A stretch of 64,000 bases of DNA. Source: CAMLHP01 sp035759745. Lineage in GTDB: Bacteria > Gemmatimonadota > Gemmatimonadetes > Gemmatimonadales > GWC2-71-9. Below the pieces are notes generated by a model. That model ran no database searches. It worked only from the letters and a program-made list of their open reading frames with translations, and had not been told where the DNA came from. The stretch covers positions 34,087 through 98,086 of the forward strand of contig DASTUF010000077.1 in the NCBI GenBank assembly GCA_035759745.1, in the 5' to 3' direction. Positions 34,262-42,942 of the stretch are shown here, piece by piece (position 1 is the stretch's first letter; each line of letters starts with the position of its first letter). The position numbers were made by a program, and so were the translations under genes.

Positions 34262-36186
34262 TGGTCGGCTGCCCTCTCGCGCAGGAACGTCCGCACACCG
34301 GAAAGCACCCCTGCGGCATATCTCCGCCGGCCCTCCTCGGATCGGAGGGCTGCTTCCTGCTCGGGAACCATCATGAACAGGCCTTCAGTCAGGATCGCCG
34401 GCATCCACGTCGGCCGCACCAGCGCCAGGTCCCCCCGCCCGAAGCCCAGGTCCCGGACGCCCAGTTGCTGCACCAGGCCAGCCTGCACCGCTCGCGCGAG
34501 CGGGATGCTCCGGGGGTGATTGTAGAAGACGCTGGTACCGCTGGCGGAGAACGGGTTCACTCCATCCGGCAGGGCGTTGTTGTGGATCGAAATGAGCAGG
34601 TCGGCATTGAGGCTCTCGGCCAGTCTCGGACGCTCTCCCAGTGCCACTGCGGCATCGGTGGTTCGCGTCATCACCACCTGGGCGCCCTCGCGCTCGAGCA
34701 TCGGCCGCAGCGCGAGTGCGACGCCAAGGTTGGCCTCTGCTTCGCGCAGCCCGGTCGGCCCTGTGGCGCCGCCAGGAGGATGTCCCGGATCGACGAGGAT
34801 CTTCAGTCCCTCGAGGGGGGCCCCCCGGTCGATCTCGGGCGGACGGCGGATCTCCAGGATCAGGTCGTCGCGATCCCAGCGGGTGCGGAAGCCCCAGACC
34901 GGCTGCGCGAGCTCGAAGCCGAGCACCACCCCCCGCGGATCGGCCTGGCTCCAGGCCGCGCGCCGCACCAGGTCGCCCTCGGAGCCGTAGCGGATCCAGT
35001 TGACATCCCCGACGCCGCCATAGATCACCAGGTCGAGCCTTGAGTCGTGCTCGATCACTTCATAGGGAGCGCGGACGCCCAGCGGGATCCGCACGGCGAT
35101 GCCCTCGCTGGACTCGCGCATCGTGAGTGAGCCTACCACCGGGCGAGGTGCAGGCTGTCCCGGCAGCGGCCGCGTTTCCCTCGCGGGCACCCAGGCCTCA
35201 ACGCCTGGCGCGAGTTCCAACCGGAGATCGGCTCCCAGCCGGCCCGTGGCACGGGCTCGCGTACCGTTGGGCCAGAACCAGTGGTAGGTCCCGCCGGGAA
35301 GCGCGCGCCCGATCACGATCCCGTCGGTGTTGCCGGTACCCTCAACATCATCGTCGAGTTCGACGGCGTAGCCCCGGGCAGGAATGCGGGCGAGCGACAG
35401 CGGCCAGGGGACTCGGAGCGTGTCCGTTCCCATTACGACTTCGACCCGGGCAGCAGACGCCGAATCGCCTGAGAGAGCACCCTCCGCAAGAAGGCCGACG
35501 TAGCGATCGTTCGGGGCGCTGCGCCGCAATGCAGCAGTGTCGCGGCCGAAGGCGCGGACTCCCCATGGAACTGCTTCCAGGGACGTCTCCGTAGCGAAGG
35601 GAATCCGGGATCCGTCGGCCAGCACCAGCGCCACGGTCGCACCAGGACTGGCGCGCACCCGAAGCTCGACCGGCTCGTGCTCCGGCATCACCACGGGTCC
35701 CGCGGGCGAGAGTGAACTGGTGTCGACCCAGGGCCCAGTGACGGGGGGATGAAACCGTCGCGGTCGCCGCGCAGTCAGTACCGCCTCGCGTGCGTCCCGA
35801 GGCGTCGTCGCGTGAAGCTCGAACCGCATGACGCTGTCGGGCGGCAGCGCCACCCATGCGAGCCAGGCTCCATTGGGCGCCACCGCCACCGGAGCGCCGT
35901 TGATGGTGAGCCGGGCGTCACCGCTGCCGGTGCTGCCGAACATGAACGTCGAGTCCAGGGCCTGGATGACTGCGCCTTCGGCCGGATAGACGACCCTGAG
36001 GTCGAGCGGGCCGATGACAGAGTCGACTTCCGGCAGCCGCCCGACGACGAGGGCTTCCTCCACCGCCGAATCCGCCACGGCGCCAACCGCTGGTGCGGGG
36101 GCTGGGGAAGCAGGAGTGGTGGCGCAGGCGGAGACGGCGATGGTCAGACTGAAGGCGATGGCTGCGGCGTTGTGACCCCTGTTCAT
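34258..36186 (-). CDS. N-acetylmuramoyl-L-alanine amidase (Amidase_3) lipoprotein
   Basis: Cleaves the amide bond between MurNAc and the stem peptide. 642 residues from ATG 36186: signal peptide with lipobox AVSAC, about 400 residues of beta-rich AMIN-like sequence, then the zinc amidase in the last 190 residues. Catalytic/zinc residues: His in LVDPGHPPGG, Glu in GLREAEANL, His in LLISIHNNAL, and a Glu in AILTEGLF. The N-terminal region probably binds the wall or localises the enzyme. It is the first enzyme in the recycling block and is coupled to the GWxTD gene. Confidence 0.92.
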   Translation of the reverse strand: MNRGHNAAAIAFSLTIAVSACATTPASPAPAPAVGAVADSAVEEALVVGRLPEVDSVIGPLDLRVVYPAEGAVIQALDSTFMFGSTGSGDARLTINGAPVAVAPNGAWLAWVALPPDSVMRFELHATTPRDAREAVLTARRPRRFHPPVTGPWVDTSSLSPAGPVVMPEHEPVELRVRASPGATVALVLADGSRIPFATETSLEAVPWGVRAFGRDTAALRRSAPNDRYVGLLAEGALSGDSASAARVEVVMGTDTLRVPWPLSLARIPARGYAVELDDDVEGTGNTDGIVIGRALPGGTYHWFWPNGTRARATGRLGADLRLELAPGVEAWVPARETRPLPGQPAPRPVVGSLTMRESSEGIAVRIPLGVRAPYEVIEHDSRLDLVIYGGVGDVNWIRYGSEGDLVRRAAWSQADPRGVVLGFELAQPVWGFRTRWDRDDLILEIRRPPEIDRGAPLEGLKILVDPGHPPGGATGPTGLREAEANLGVALALRPMLEREGAQVVMTRTTDAAVALGERPRLAESLNADLLISIHNNALPDGVNPFSASGTSVFYNHPRSIPLARAVQAGLVQQLGVRDLGFGRGDLALVRPTWMPAILTEGLFMMVPEQEAALRSEEGRRRYAAGVLSGVRTFLRERAADQ

Positions 36187-36346
36187 TGCATCAAGGTACC
36201 CGCGGGTCCGCGTGAGGCCAAACACTGGCGTTGACGCTCTGTGCCGCGATTCCTATCTTCCGCCCAACCCCGGAACCCGTGGTCCAGGAGAGGCGCATCA
36301 CCGTGAAGCGATGCCCCACATGCGCCGCCGAGTCTCCGGACGGGCG

Positions 36347-37345
36347 ATGAGCAGCGAAATCCGGATCAGCGTTTTCGCCCGCACCGACGTGGGTCAGAGC
36401 CGGGAGCATAACGAGGATACGTTCCTCGTGGCCGACCTTTCGAGCGGCCAGGCCACCCTGATGCCGGATGTTCGCGAGCATCGCCTGGGTGAGCGTGGGT
36501 CGCTCTTTGTCGTGGCGGATGGGATGGGGGGCGCAGCGGCCGGCGAGCTGGCCAGCTCGATGGCGACCGACCTCATCTGGCAGCACCTGGTCTCGACCTG
36601 GCGCACCGATGTGGATCTCACCGCCGAGCGCTTCGCCTACCGGATTCGCGAAGCGGTCGAGCGCGCCAATGCGGAGCTGCATCAGTACGCGCTGGAGCAC
36701 GCCGAAGTCCGCGGCATGGGCACCACCCTCACCCTGGCGGGCATCTTCGGGCCGGAGATCTTCGTGGCCCAGATCGGCGACAGCCGGGCCTACCTCGTGC
36801 GTGGCGACAAGACCTTCCAGCTCACCCGCGATCAATCCCTCACCCAGCGACTGGTGGAAGCCGGCGAGCTCACCGAAGAGGAAGCCGAGGCCAGCGATCG
36901 GCGCAACATCATCCTCCAGGCCCTCGGTCCCGATGCGCTGGTACGGGTGGACCTCAGCCGCCAGACCCTGCGACGGGGCGACATGCTGGTGCTCTGCTCC
37001 GACGGGCTGCATGGCCTGGTGAAGAAAGACGAGATCGGCGACCTCGCCCGGCGCACTTCCGATTTGCCCGCGCTCTGCAGCGGGCTCATCGATCTCGCCA
37101 ACTCGCGGGGCGGCCCCGACAACATCACCGTCGTGGCCGCCCGCGTTGATGGCGACGGCCTCGCCGCGCCTGACTCGACCGATGCCGTCGGCTATCAGGC
37201 GTTCGAGCTCGACGCCGACCAGCCGACCGAGGAGCTGCCCCTGCCGGTGGTGCCGCCCGCACGGCGCACCGGTTCACCCCGGACCTTCCTCATCGGCGCG
37301 GTGCTGGTCGCGCTGGCGGTGCTGCTCTTCGCACTGCTGTCCTGA
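36347..37345 (+). CDS. PP2C-family Ser/Thr phosphatase, membrane-anchored
   Basis: 332 residues. The PPM/PP2C motifs are all present: DVGQSREHNEDTFL, VVADGMGGAAAGE, GTTLTLAG, AQIGDSRAYLVR, LCSDGLHGLV and RGGPDNITVV. A single C-terminal hydrophobic helix (FLIGAVLVALAVLLFALL) anchors it with the catalytic domain in the cytoplasm. It would dephosphorylate targets of the 29252-31225 kinase. ATG at 36347; the upstream frame to 36212 has no conserved sequence. Divergent from the amidase across 160 bp. Confidence 0.95.
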   Translation: MSSEIRISVFARTDVGQSREHNEDTFLVADLSSGQATLMPDVREHRLGERGSLFVVADGMGGAAAGELASSMATDLIWQHLVSTWRTDVDLTAERFAYRIREAVERANAELHQYALEHAEVRGMGTTLTLAGIFGPEIFVAQIGDSRAYLVRGDKTFQLTRDQSLTQRLVEAGELTEEEAEASDRRNIILQALGPDALVRVDLSRQTLRRGDMLVLCSDGLHGLVKKDEIGDLARRTSDLPALCSGLIDLANSRGGPDNITVVAARVDGDGLAAPDSTDAVGYQAFELDADQPTEELPLPVVPPARRTGSPRTFLIGAVLVALAVLLFALLS

Positions 37346-37351
37346 CCCGCG

Positions 37352-38113
37352 ATGCCGATCCGCATCGCAATCCAGAGCGGCGCCCGGCAGGGAGATGTGC
37401 TCCTGCTGGCCAAGCCCTACCTCACCATCGGGCGCCATCCCGGCGCCGACATCCGCTTCGATCCCGAGCTGGACCTGCGCGTCTCGAGCCGTCACGCGGC
37501 CATCATCTCGCGTGATGGCATCTGGCTGCTGCGTGACCTCGGCAGCACCAATGGCACCTGGGTGAACAACACGCCCCTGTCGGGGCAGCACGTGCTGGCG
37601 CCGGGCGACGTGATCGAGCTGGGTCGCGGAGGGCCGTCCTTCCGGATTGACCTCGTGCCCCAGGGAGCCGCCACCGCCGGGCCGGCCCCGGTGCGGCCGG
37701 TCGAGCGCGAGCTGCGCCCCACGCCGCGCGAAGGAGCGACGCCATACTCGCGCGACCTCGACGCTCGCGCACGGCCCGTCCGGCTTCGCCACGTGGTGGT
37801 GGCGCTCTCGGCACTCGCGATCCTCCTCGCGGCGCTGGCCGGCTGGCAGGCCATGAAATATCACGCGCTCGACCGCAGGCAGGCGGCGCTCCTCGTCCGA
37901 GCGGACAGCCTGAGCGGCATCCTGTCGAGGGCGCGAGCCGACGCAGCCTCGCTCCGCAGCTCGCTGGACTCGTCCATCCGGAACGTGCGGGACGTGCGCG
38001 ACTCGGTCACCGGAGCCCGGCGGGATGGAGATCGGCTTGATGCGCTCGGACTGCGGCTCGACAGCATTGCGCAGCGAACCCAGCCGCTGCTGCAACGCAG
38101 GTCATCGCCGTGA
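37352..38113 (+). CDS. FHA-domain membrane protein
   Basis: 253 residues, six bases after the PP2C stop. The forkhead-associated domain at about 1-100 binds phosphothreonine: LTIGRHPGADIRF, VSSRHAAI and DLGSTNGTWVN supply the conserved Arg, Ser-Arg-His and Asn. A transmembrane helix (about 150-168, VVVALSALAILLAALAGW) is followed by a predicted coiled coil. It probably recruits kinase-phosphorylated partners at the membrane. Ends in a GTGA overlap with the permease gene. Confidence 0.93.
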   Translation: MPIRIAIQSGARQGDVLLLAKPYLTIGRHPGADIRFDPELDLRVSSRHAAIISRDGIWLLRDLGSTNGTWVNNTPLSGQHVLAPGDVIELGRGGPSFRIDLVPQGAATAGPAPVRPVERELRPTPREGATPYSRDLDARARPVRLRHVVVALSALAILLAALAGWQAMKYHALDRRQAALLVRADSLSGILSRARADAASLRSSLDSSIRNVRDVRDSVTGARRDGDRLDALGLRLDSIAQRTQPLLQRRSSP

Positions 38114-39312
38114 GCCCCACGGGCGAGCGGTCGCTGGCGAGCCGGCTGGGCTGGATCGCGCTGATCGCATTCTCGTCCGGGTTTCCCTTCGGCTTCTTCA
38201 ACGAACTCATACCGGTCTACCTCCGGACCCAGGGCACTTCACTCGAGGTCATCGGTTTGGCGTCGTGGGCGTCGCTGCCCTGGGCGCTCAAGTTTCTCTG
38301 GGCGCCGCTGGTGGACCGGATCGGACGCCGGCGCTGGTGGATCGTGAGCTGCCAGGCAGGGCTGGCGCTGGTGCTGGCGGCGTTTGCCGGCCTGCCACCG
38401 TCACAGACAGCCCTGTTCGTGCTGCTGTTCGCGCTGGTGGCGCTCTCGGCCACGCAGGACATCGCGGTGGATGCCTATACCATCGAGGTAACCAGCCGCA
38501 GCGAGTTGGGACCCGCCAACGGAGTGCGGGTCACAGCCTATCGGCTCGCGATGATCGTCGCGGGCGGCGCGATGGTAGGACTGTCCGGCAGGTTTGGCTG
38601 GTCCACGATCTTCCTGGCCGGCGCTGGCCTGTTTGTGCTGCTGGCGTTGCTCGATACCCGGCTGCCCCGGGTGGAGCGCGCCAGCGCGGCGCGCCAGCCA
38701 CTGATCGAGCCGGTGCGCGAGCTGCTGGCCGCTCCCGGCATCGCCGCGGTGCTGCTGTTCGTGCTGCTGTTCAAGCTGGGCGACCTCGCGCTGACACCGA
38801 TGGTCAAGCCGTTCTGGCTCGACAGCGGTTACTCGGTGGAGGCCATCGGCTGGCTGCAGACGACGATCGGTCTGGGAGCATCCATCATCGGGGCACTGCT
38901 GGGAGGGCTGCTGACCCAGCGCATGGGAACCTACAGGGCGCTGTGGGTGCTGGGTGGCGTCCAGGCGCTGTCCAATCTCGGCTACCTGGCGGCGGCCTCC
39001 GCCGGCGCACCGCCCGCGCTGATGTACCCAGCAGTCGTCATCGAGCAGTTCACCGCCGGGCTGGGAACCGCCGCCTTCCTGGCATTCCTGATGAGCCTCT
39101 GCAGCAGGGTGCATGCGGCCACGCAGTTCGCGCTGCTGTCAGCGCTGTACCGAGTCGCCGGCATCGCGGCGGCGTCGGTCTCAGGGTTCATGACGGTGCG
39201 CTTCGGGTATTCCAGCTATTTCCTGATCACGTTCCTGCTGGCGCTGCCGGGATTTGCGCTGCTGCCGTGGGTGCGACGCGCACTCGACACCAGGATCAGC
39301 AGCGAGACGTGA
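38110..39312 (+). CDS. AmpG-like MFS permease
   Basis: 400 residues, about twelve hydrophobic segments. Resembles the AmpG family (anhydromuropeptide/signal permease): FSSGFPFGF near the N-terminus, WASLPWALKFLWAPLVDR after the second helix, and TQDIAVDAYTIE. AmpG imports GlcNAc-anhydroMurNAc peptides for recycling. The convergent neighbour nagZ, with anmK and murQ behind it, fits this role. GTG start at 38110 in a GTGA overlap. Its TGA lies inside the first unit of the following heptamer element. Confidence 0.85.
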   Translation: MSPTGERSLASRLGWIALIAFSSGFPFGFFNELIPVYLRTQGTSLEVIGLASWASLPWALKFLWAPLVDRIGRRRWWIVSCQAGLALVLAAFAGLPPSQTALFVLLFALVALSATQDIAVDAYTIEVTSRSELGPANGVRVTAYRLAMIVAGGAMVGLSGRFGWSTIFLAGAGLFVLLALLDTRLPRVERASAARQPLIEPVRELLAAPGIAAVLLFVLLFKLGDLALTPMVKPFWLDSGYSVEAIGWLQTTIGLGASIIGALLGGLLTQRMGTYRALWVLGGVQALSNLGYLAAASAGAPPALMYPAVVIEQFTAGLGTAAFLAFLMSLCSRVHAATQFALLSALYRVAGIAAASVSGFMTVRFGYSSYFLITFLLALPGFALLPWVRRALDTRISSET

Positions 39313-39383
39313 AAAGTGAACGGTGAACGGTGAACGGTGGAAAGCTCGTGTCCTTATCACCCATCACCAATCACCCTTCACGT
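39309..39383. repeat. Two-armed heptamer element (GTGAACG) holding both stop codons
   Basis: Left arm GTGAAAA, GTGAACG x3, GTGGAAA (39309-39343); right arm ATCACCC, ATCACCA, ATCACCC, TTCACGT (39356-39383). The plus-strand TGA of the permease gene (39310-39312) is in the first unit, and the complement of the nagZ TGA (39364-39366) is in the right arm. The last five to six nagZ codons are encoded by the repeat. Confidence 0.88.
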
Positions 39384-40791
39384 CTGGTCGGGCACGACGC
39401 GCAAGGCGACGCGCAACGGCGAGCTGCAGCGGCCGCTGGCGATGCCAGGCCAGCAGCACCGGCGGCCCGTCCGGGACGTCCGCAAGCAGGCGCTCGTGCG
39501 CAAAGAGCACCATGAGGTCGGCGCCTGGTGCCAGGGTGGCCAGCCGCTCCCGGTTGTGGGCGCTGAGCCCGGAGCGTTCCTTCCATGCCCGCGGTTCCGC
39601 GAACGCCAGCACGATCCGGGAGCCACCCGCGCCGAGCGGCACGCCGAGGCGACGCAGTTCCTGCGCGACGTAGTCGCTGGGGCTCGGTGGATACGGCCCG
39701 CCGACATCATCGTCCACCAGCACCAACTCGAACGGCGGCACCAGACTCGGATGCGCACCTCGGCGCATTCCCTGGTCCACCAGTCGCTCGGCCAGCCGAT
39801 GCTCCAGCGCCGCACCATCGGTCGGCGGGGCTGGCGGCAACGCCGCCGCCTGTCGCAGCAGCCGCTCATACCTGGCGCTGGCCTGGTTCAGACGGGCTTC
39901 GGTCACCGCACCGCCGCTGATCGCGTTCACGGCGGTTCGCAGGTCACGCGGGTAGAGCAGCAGGTCCACGCCGGCGTTCATCGCCTCCTGATACGCCTCC
40001 GCCTCGCTGCGTCCATCGAACGCGCCTTCCATGATCAGCGCGTCGCTCACCACCACACCGTCAAAGCCGAGCTGCTCGCGCAGCAGTCCCAGCAGTATTG
40101 GTGACACCGTTGCCGGCTTGCCCGAACGATCGATAGCGGGATACGCAATGTGCCCGGTCATCACGGCGGGCACGCCAGCGGCGATGCCGGCGCGAAATGG
40201 CGGCCAGTCCTCCTGCTCCAGCTCCGCCGCGGTTGCCTGGACCACCGGCAGTCCGGCGTGCGAGTCGGTGGCGGTTCGGCCATGACCGGGAAAATGCTTG
40301 ATGCACGACAACGCCCCGCCCGCACGACAGCCAAGCGCCCATTGACGGACGCACTCCGCCACGGCTGCAGGACTCTCGCCGAATGCACGGGTCTGTACGA
40401 TGGGATTGGCGGGGTTGGCATCGAGATCGGCCACCGGTGCGAACACCCAGTCGATCCCCACCGAGCGCGCCTCAGCCGCTGTGACCCGGCCGGCCTCGAA
40501 GACCACCTCGGTGTCGCCCAGCGCCGCGAGCGCACGGGGCGGCGGCAGTTCGCTGAGGCCCTGGAACTGCTGGCCCGCGCCGCGCTCGAGGTCTGACGCA
40601 ATGAGCAGCGGCACCGCTGAGCGTTCCCGCAATGAATTCACCAGCCGGGACACTGCTTCGGCGGTTCCGCCGAAGATGATGAAGCCACCGACGCCAAGCT
40701 CGAGTGCCGTGGTGATCTGCTGCCCTTCGTGGTCGAAACCGGTGTCCCCGCCCCAGCGGAGCGCAGGAAGAACCAACCGTGCGGGATTCAC
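39364..40791 (-). CDS. nagZ: Beta-N-acetylglucosaminidase NagZ-like (GH3)
   Basis: Glycoside hydrolase family 3 enzyme, 475 aa, which removes GlcNAc from recycled muropeptides. The barrel shows ASDLERGAGQQ, the NagZ-type loop in CIKHFPGHGRTATDSH (His supporting catalysis) and the nucleophile Asp in VVVSDALIMEG. About 140 residues follow the canonical NagZ domain, possibly a partial second GH3 domain. No signal peptide, consistent with cytoplasmic recycling. GTG at 40791 lies two bases after the anmK TGA. Its C-terminal residues come from the heptamer element. Confidence 0.93.
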   Translation of the reverse strand: MNPARLVLPALRWGGDTGFDHEGQQITTALELGVGGFIIFGGTAEAVSRLVNSLRERSAVPLLIASDLERGAGQQFQGLSELPPPRALAALGDTEVVFEAGRVTAAEARSVGIDWVFAPVADLDANPANPIVQTRAFGESPAAVAECVRQWALGCRAGGALSCIKHFPGHGRTATDSHAGLPVVQATAAELEQEDWPPFRAGIAAGVPAVMTGHIAYPAIDRSGKPATVSPILLGLLREQLGFDGVVVSDALIMEGAFDGRSEAEAYQEAMNAGVDLLLYPRDLRTAVNAISGGAVTEARLNQASARYERLLRQAAALPPAPPTDGAALEHRLAERLVDQGMRRGAHPSLVPPFELVLVDDDVGGPYPPSPSDYVAQELRRLGVPLGAGGSRIVLAFAEPRAWKERSGLSAHNRERLATLAPGADLMVLFAHERLLADVPDGPPVLLAWHRQRPLQLAVARRLARRARPDVKGDW

Positions 40792-40793
40792 CG

Positions 40794-41906
40794 TCAGGGA
40801 GGAGTGATCGCGCCGAGCACACGGGGCCCGCGCGCCCCGGTGGCAGCGGGGACGTTGCCGGGCTGGCCGTGGACGGTGAGATAGCCCAGCAGCGCGAACG
40901 CGACGGCCTCCTTCGCATCTCCGTCGAAGAAGACTTCGTCGAACTGGCGCATGGCCACCGGGCCGCCGCGCAGGCGCTCAAGCTCGCGCTTGAGACCCGT
41001 CGTCACGCCCGGATGGCGCGCCCCGCCGCCGGAGATGATGAGCTCTGCCTCGGGAGTCCACTTCGTGATGGCCTCCGCAATTGATCGCACGGTGAGTTCG
41101 ACAGCGGTCGCGACGCCGTCGGGACCGGGACAGCGTTCGCAGAGCGCGGCGGCGTATCGGTCCCCGAAATGCTCGCGCCCGGTACTTTTGGGCGGCGGCT
41201 CGCTGAAGTAGGGATCCGCCATCAGTTCGGCCAGCAGCGTGGGGTCGGGTGTGCCGCCGCGGCTGACCTCTGCGTCGCGATCGTACCGGACGCCGGGCCG
41301 CGCGGCCCTTGCCAGTGCGTCGATGACAGCCATGCCGGGGCCGGTGTCGAATGCGAACGCGCCCGTGTCGTCCGCGCCGTGCGGTACGTAGGTGAGGTTG
41401 GCCATGCCACCGATGTTGAGCAGCACCCGGGGCACCGTGCCACCGAACAGCAGCACGTCCGCCACCGGTACGAGCGGGGCACCCTGGCCTCCGGCGGCGA
41501 CGTCGCGGGAGCGGAAGTTGTGGACCACGCGCACCCCGAATCGCTCGGCGAGGATGGCCGGTTCCCCCAGCTGCCAGCTCACCAGCGGTGGCTCGTGCCA
41601 GATGGTCTGGCCATGGAACGCTATGAGATCGAGATCGGAGGCGGGGACCTGTGCGGCGGCGAGCACCTGCTGCACCGCGTCCGCGGCCCATTCGCCCAGC
41701 CGCGCATGCAACCGGGCGAGCGCCGGCGCGGTAGCGCCGTTGACGCCATTGGCGAGCTCGGCGCGCTCGGTGTCGTTGTAGGCGCGGGTAACGAAGCCAA
41801 GCAGTTCGGCGTGCGTCGGGTCGCGGAAGCGCACCAGGGCAGCGTCCATCCCGTCCAGCGACGTGCCGGACATCAATCCCACCGCCAACGATGGACGCTC
41901 TGTCAT
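40794..41906 (-). CDS. anmK: Anhydro-N-acetylmuramic acid kinase
   Basis: Opens the 1,6-anhydro ring of anhydroMurNAc and phosphorylates it to MurNAc-6-phosphate. The 370-residue protein begins with the ATP-binding GLMSGTSLDGMDAAL and has IAFHGQTIWHEP, LLNIGGMANLT and FDTGPGMAVIDAL; the base is probably the Asp in the GTSLDG motif. Length is normal. ATG at 41906 overlaps the murQ TGA (ATGA), so it is coupled to the next enzyme of the pathway. Confidence 0.96.
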   Translation of the reverse strand: MTERPSLAVGLMSGTSLDGMDAALVRFRDPTHAELLGFVTRAYNDTERAELANGVNGATAPALARLHARLGEWAADAVQQVLAAAQVPASDLDLIAFHGQTIWHEPPLVSWQLGEPAILAERFGVRVVHNFRSRDVAAGGQGAPLVPVADVLLFGGTVPRVLLNIGGMANLTYVPHGADDTGAFAFDTGPGMAVIDALARAARPGVRYDRDAEVSRGGTPDPTLLAELMADPYFSEPPPKSTGREHFGDRYAAALCERCPGPDGVATAVELTVRSIAEAITKWTPEAELIISGGGARHPGVTTGLKRELERLRGGPVAMRQFDEVFFDGDAKEAVAFALLGYLTVHGQPGNVPAATGARGPRVLGAITPP

Positions 41907-42829
41907 GCTTTCACCTCGGGCGGGTCACCCAGCACGGTTCGGAGCCGTCCGTTGGCATCCTCGATCAGGCGCTCCGCTTCCTCCAGCGACACGCTGCGGC
42001 GCGCCATGACGATGGCGGGCTTGACTCGCCCGCCGGCCGCATCGAGCACGGCGCGAGCTTCGCCCCGGGGCAGCCGGGTGGTCTCCATCATGATGCGCTC
42101 GCTCCGGTCGACGAGTTTTTCGTTCCACGCGCGAAGATCGACCATGAGGTTGCCCCAGGTCTTGCCCAGCCGGATCATCGCGCCGGTCGTGAGGGTGTTG
42201 AGCACCAATTTGGTGGCGGTCCCGGCTTTCATGCGAGTGGAACCAGTGACCACTTCAGGGCCGACCAGGACTACCACCAGCACATCGCAGATATCGCGCA
42301 TCCGGTCCGGTGGCTCGGCGCAGGTGACGAGCGCGGTCGCGGCGCCGATTCCACGGGCGTGCTCCAGTGCGCCGCCCACGTACGGCGTGGTTCCGCTGGC
42401 CGCGATACCCACCACCACGTCGCGCGCGGTGACATCCAGTTCCGCCAGGGCCTGCTCTCCCGCGGCCGGGTTGTCCTCAGCGCCCTCGACCGAGCGCACC
42501 AGCGCGGGAGGCCCGCCGGCGATCAGCCCGACCACCATGTCCGGCGGACTGCCGTAGGTCGGCGGACATTCTGTGGCATCCAGGACGCCCAGCCTCCCGC
42601 TGGTGCCGGCGCCAACGTAGATCAGCCGGCCGCCGTTCCTGAACGCAGCTTCGGTCAGCTCGATCAGCCTGGCGATCTCCGCCGAAGCGGCTGCCACCGC
42701 CGCCGGGACCTTCGCGTCCTCCGCATTGATCAGCCGGACGATCGCTTCCGGACTCGCGGCATCGATGGCCGCAGTGGCCGGGTTACGCTGCTCGGTCAGG
42801 CGGGCATCGCGAAAGGGCTCTGTCATCAT
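41903..42829 (-). CDS. murQ: N-acetylmuramic acid 6-phosphate etherase
   Basis: Removes D-lactate from MurNAc-6-phosphate to give GlcNAc-6-phosphate. The 308-residue SIS-fold protein shows YVGAGTSGRLGVLDATECPPTYG with the catalytic Glu in TEC, AASGTTPYV, and GSTRMKAGTATKL. Start ATG at 42829 or the adjacent ATG at 42826. It is first in the murQ-anmK-nagZ minus-strand operon, diverging from ggt over 113 bp. Confidence 0.96.
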   Translation of the reverse strand: MMTEPFRDARLTEQRNPATAAIDAASPEAIVRLINAEDAKVPAAVAAASAEIARLIELTEAAFRNGGRLIYVGAGTSGRLGVLDATECPPTYGSPPDMVVGLIAGGPPALVRSVEGAEDNPAAGEQALAELDVTARDVVVGIAASGTTPYVGGALEHARGIGAATALVTCAEPPDRMRDICDVLVVVLVGPEVVTGSTRMKAGTATKLVLNTLTTGAMIRLGKTWGNLMVDLRAWNEKLVDRSERIMMETTRLPRGEARAVLDAAGGRVKPAIVMARRSVSLEEAERLIEDANGRLRTVLGDPPEVKA

Positions 42830-42942
42830 CCCGGTGGGGGGGCGGGGGCAAGGCGCAAGCGAAGGTACGCGGCTAAATTAGGAACCGAACGCCACCGGGG
42901 GCAACCTCGGTCCTCCCCCCAGCCCACACTTGCGAGGCACTC

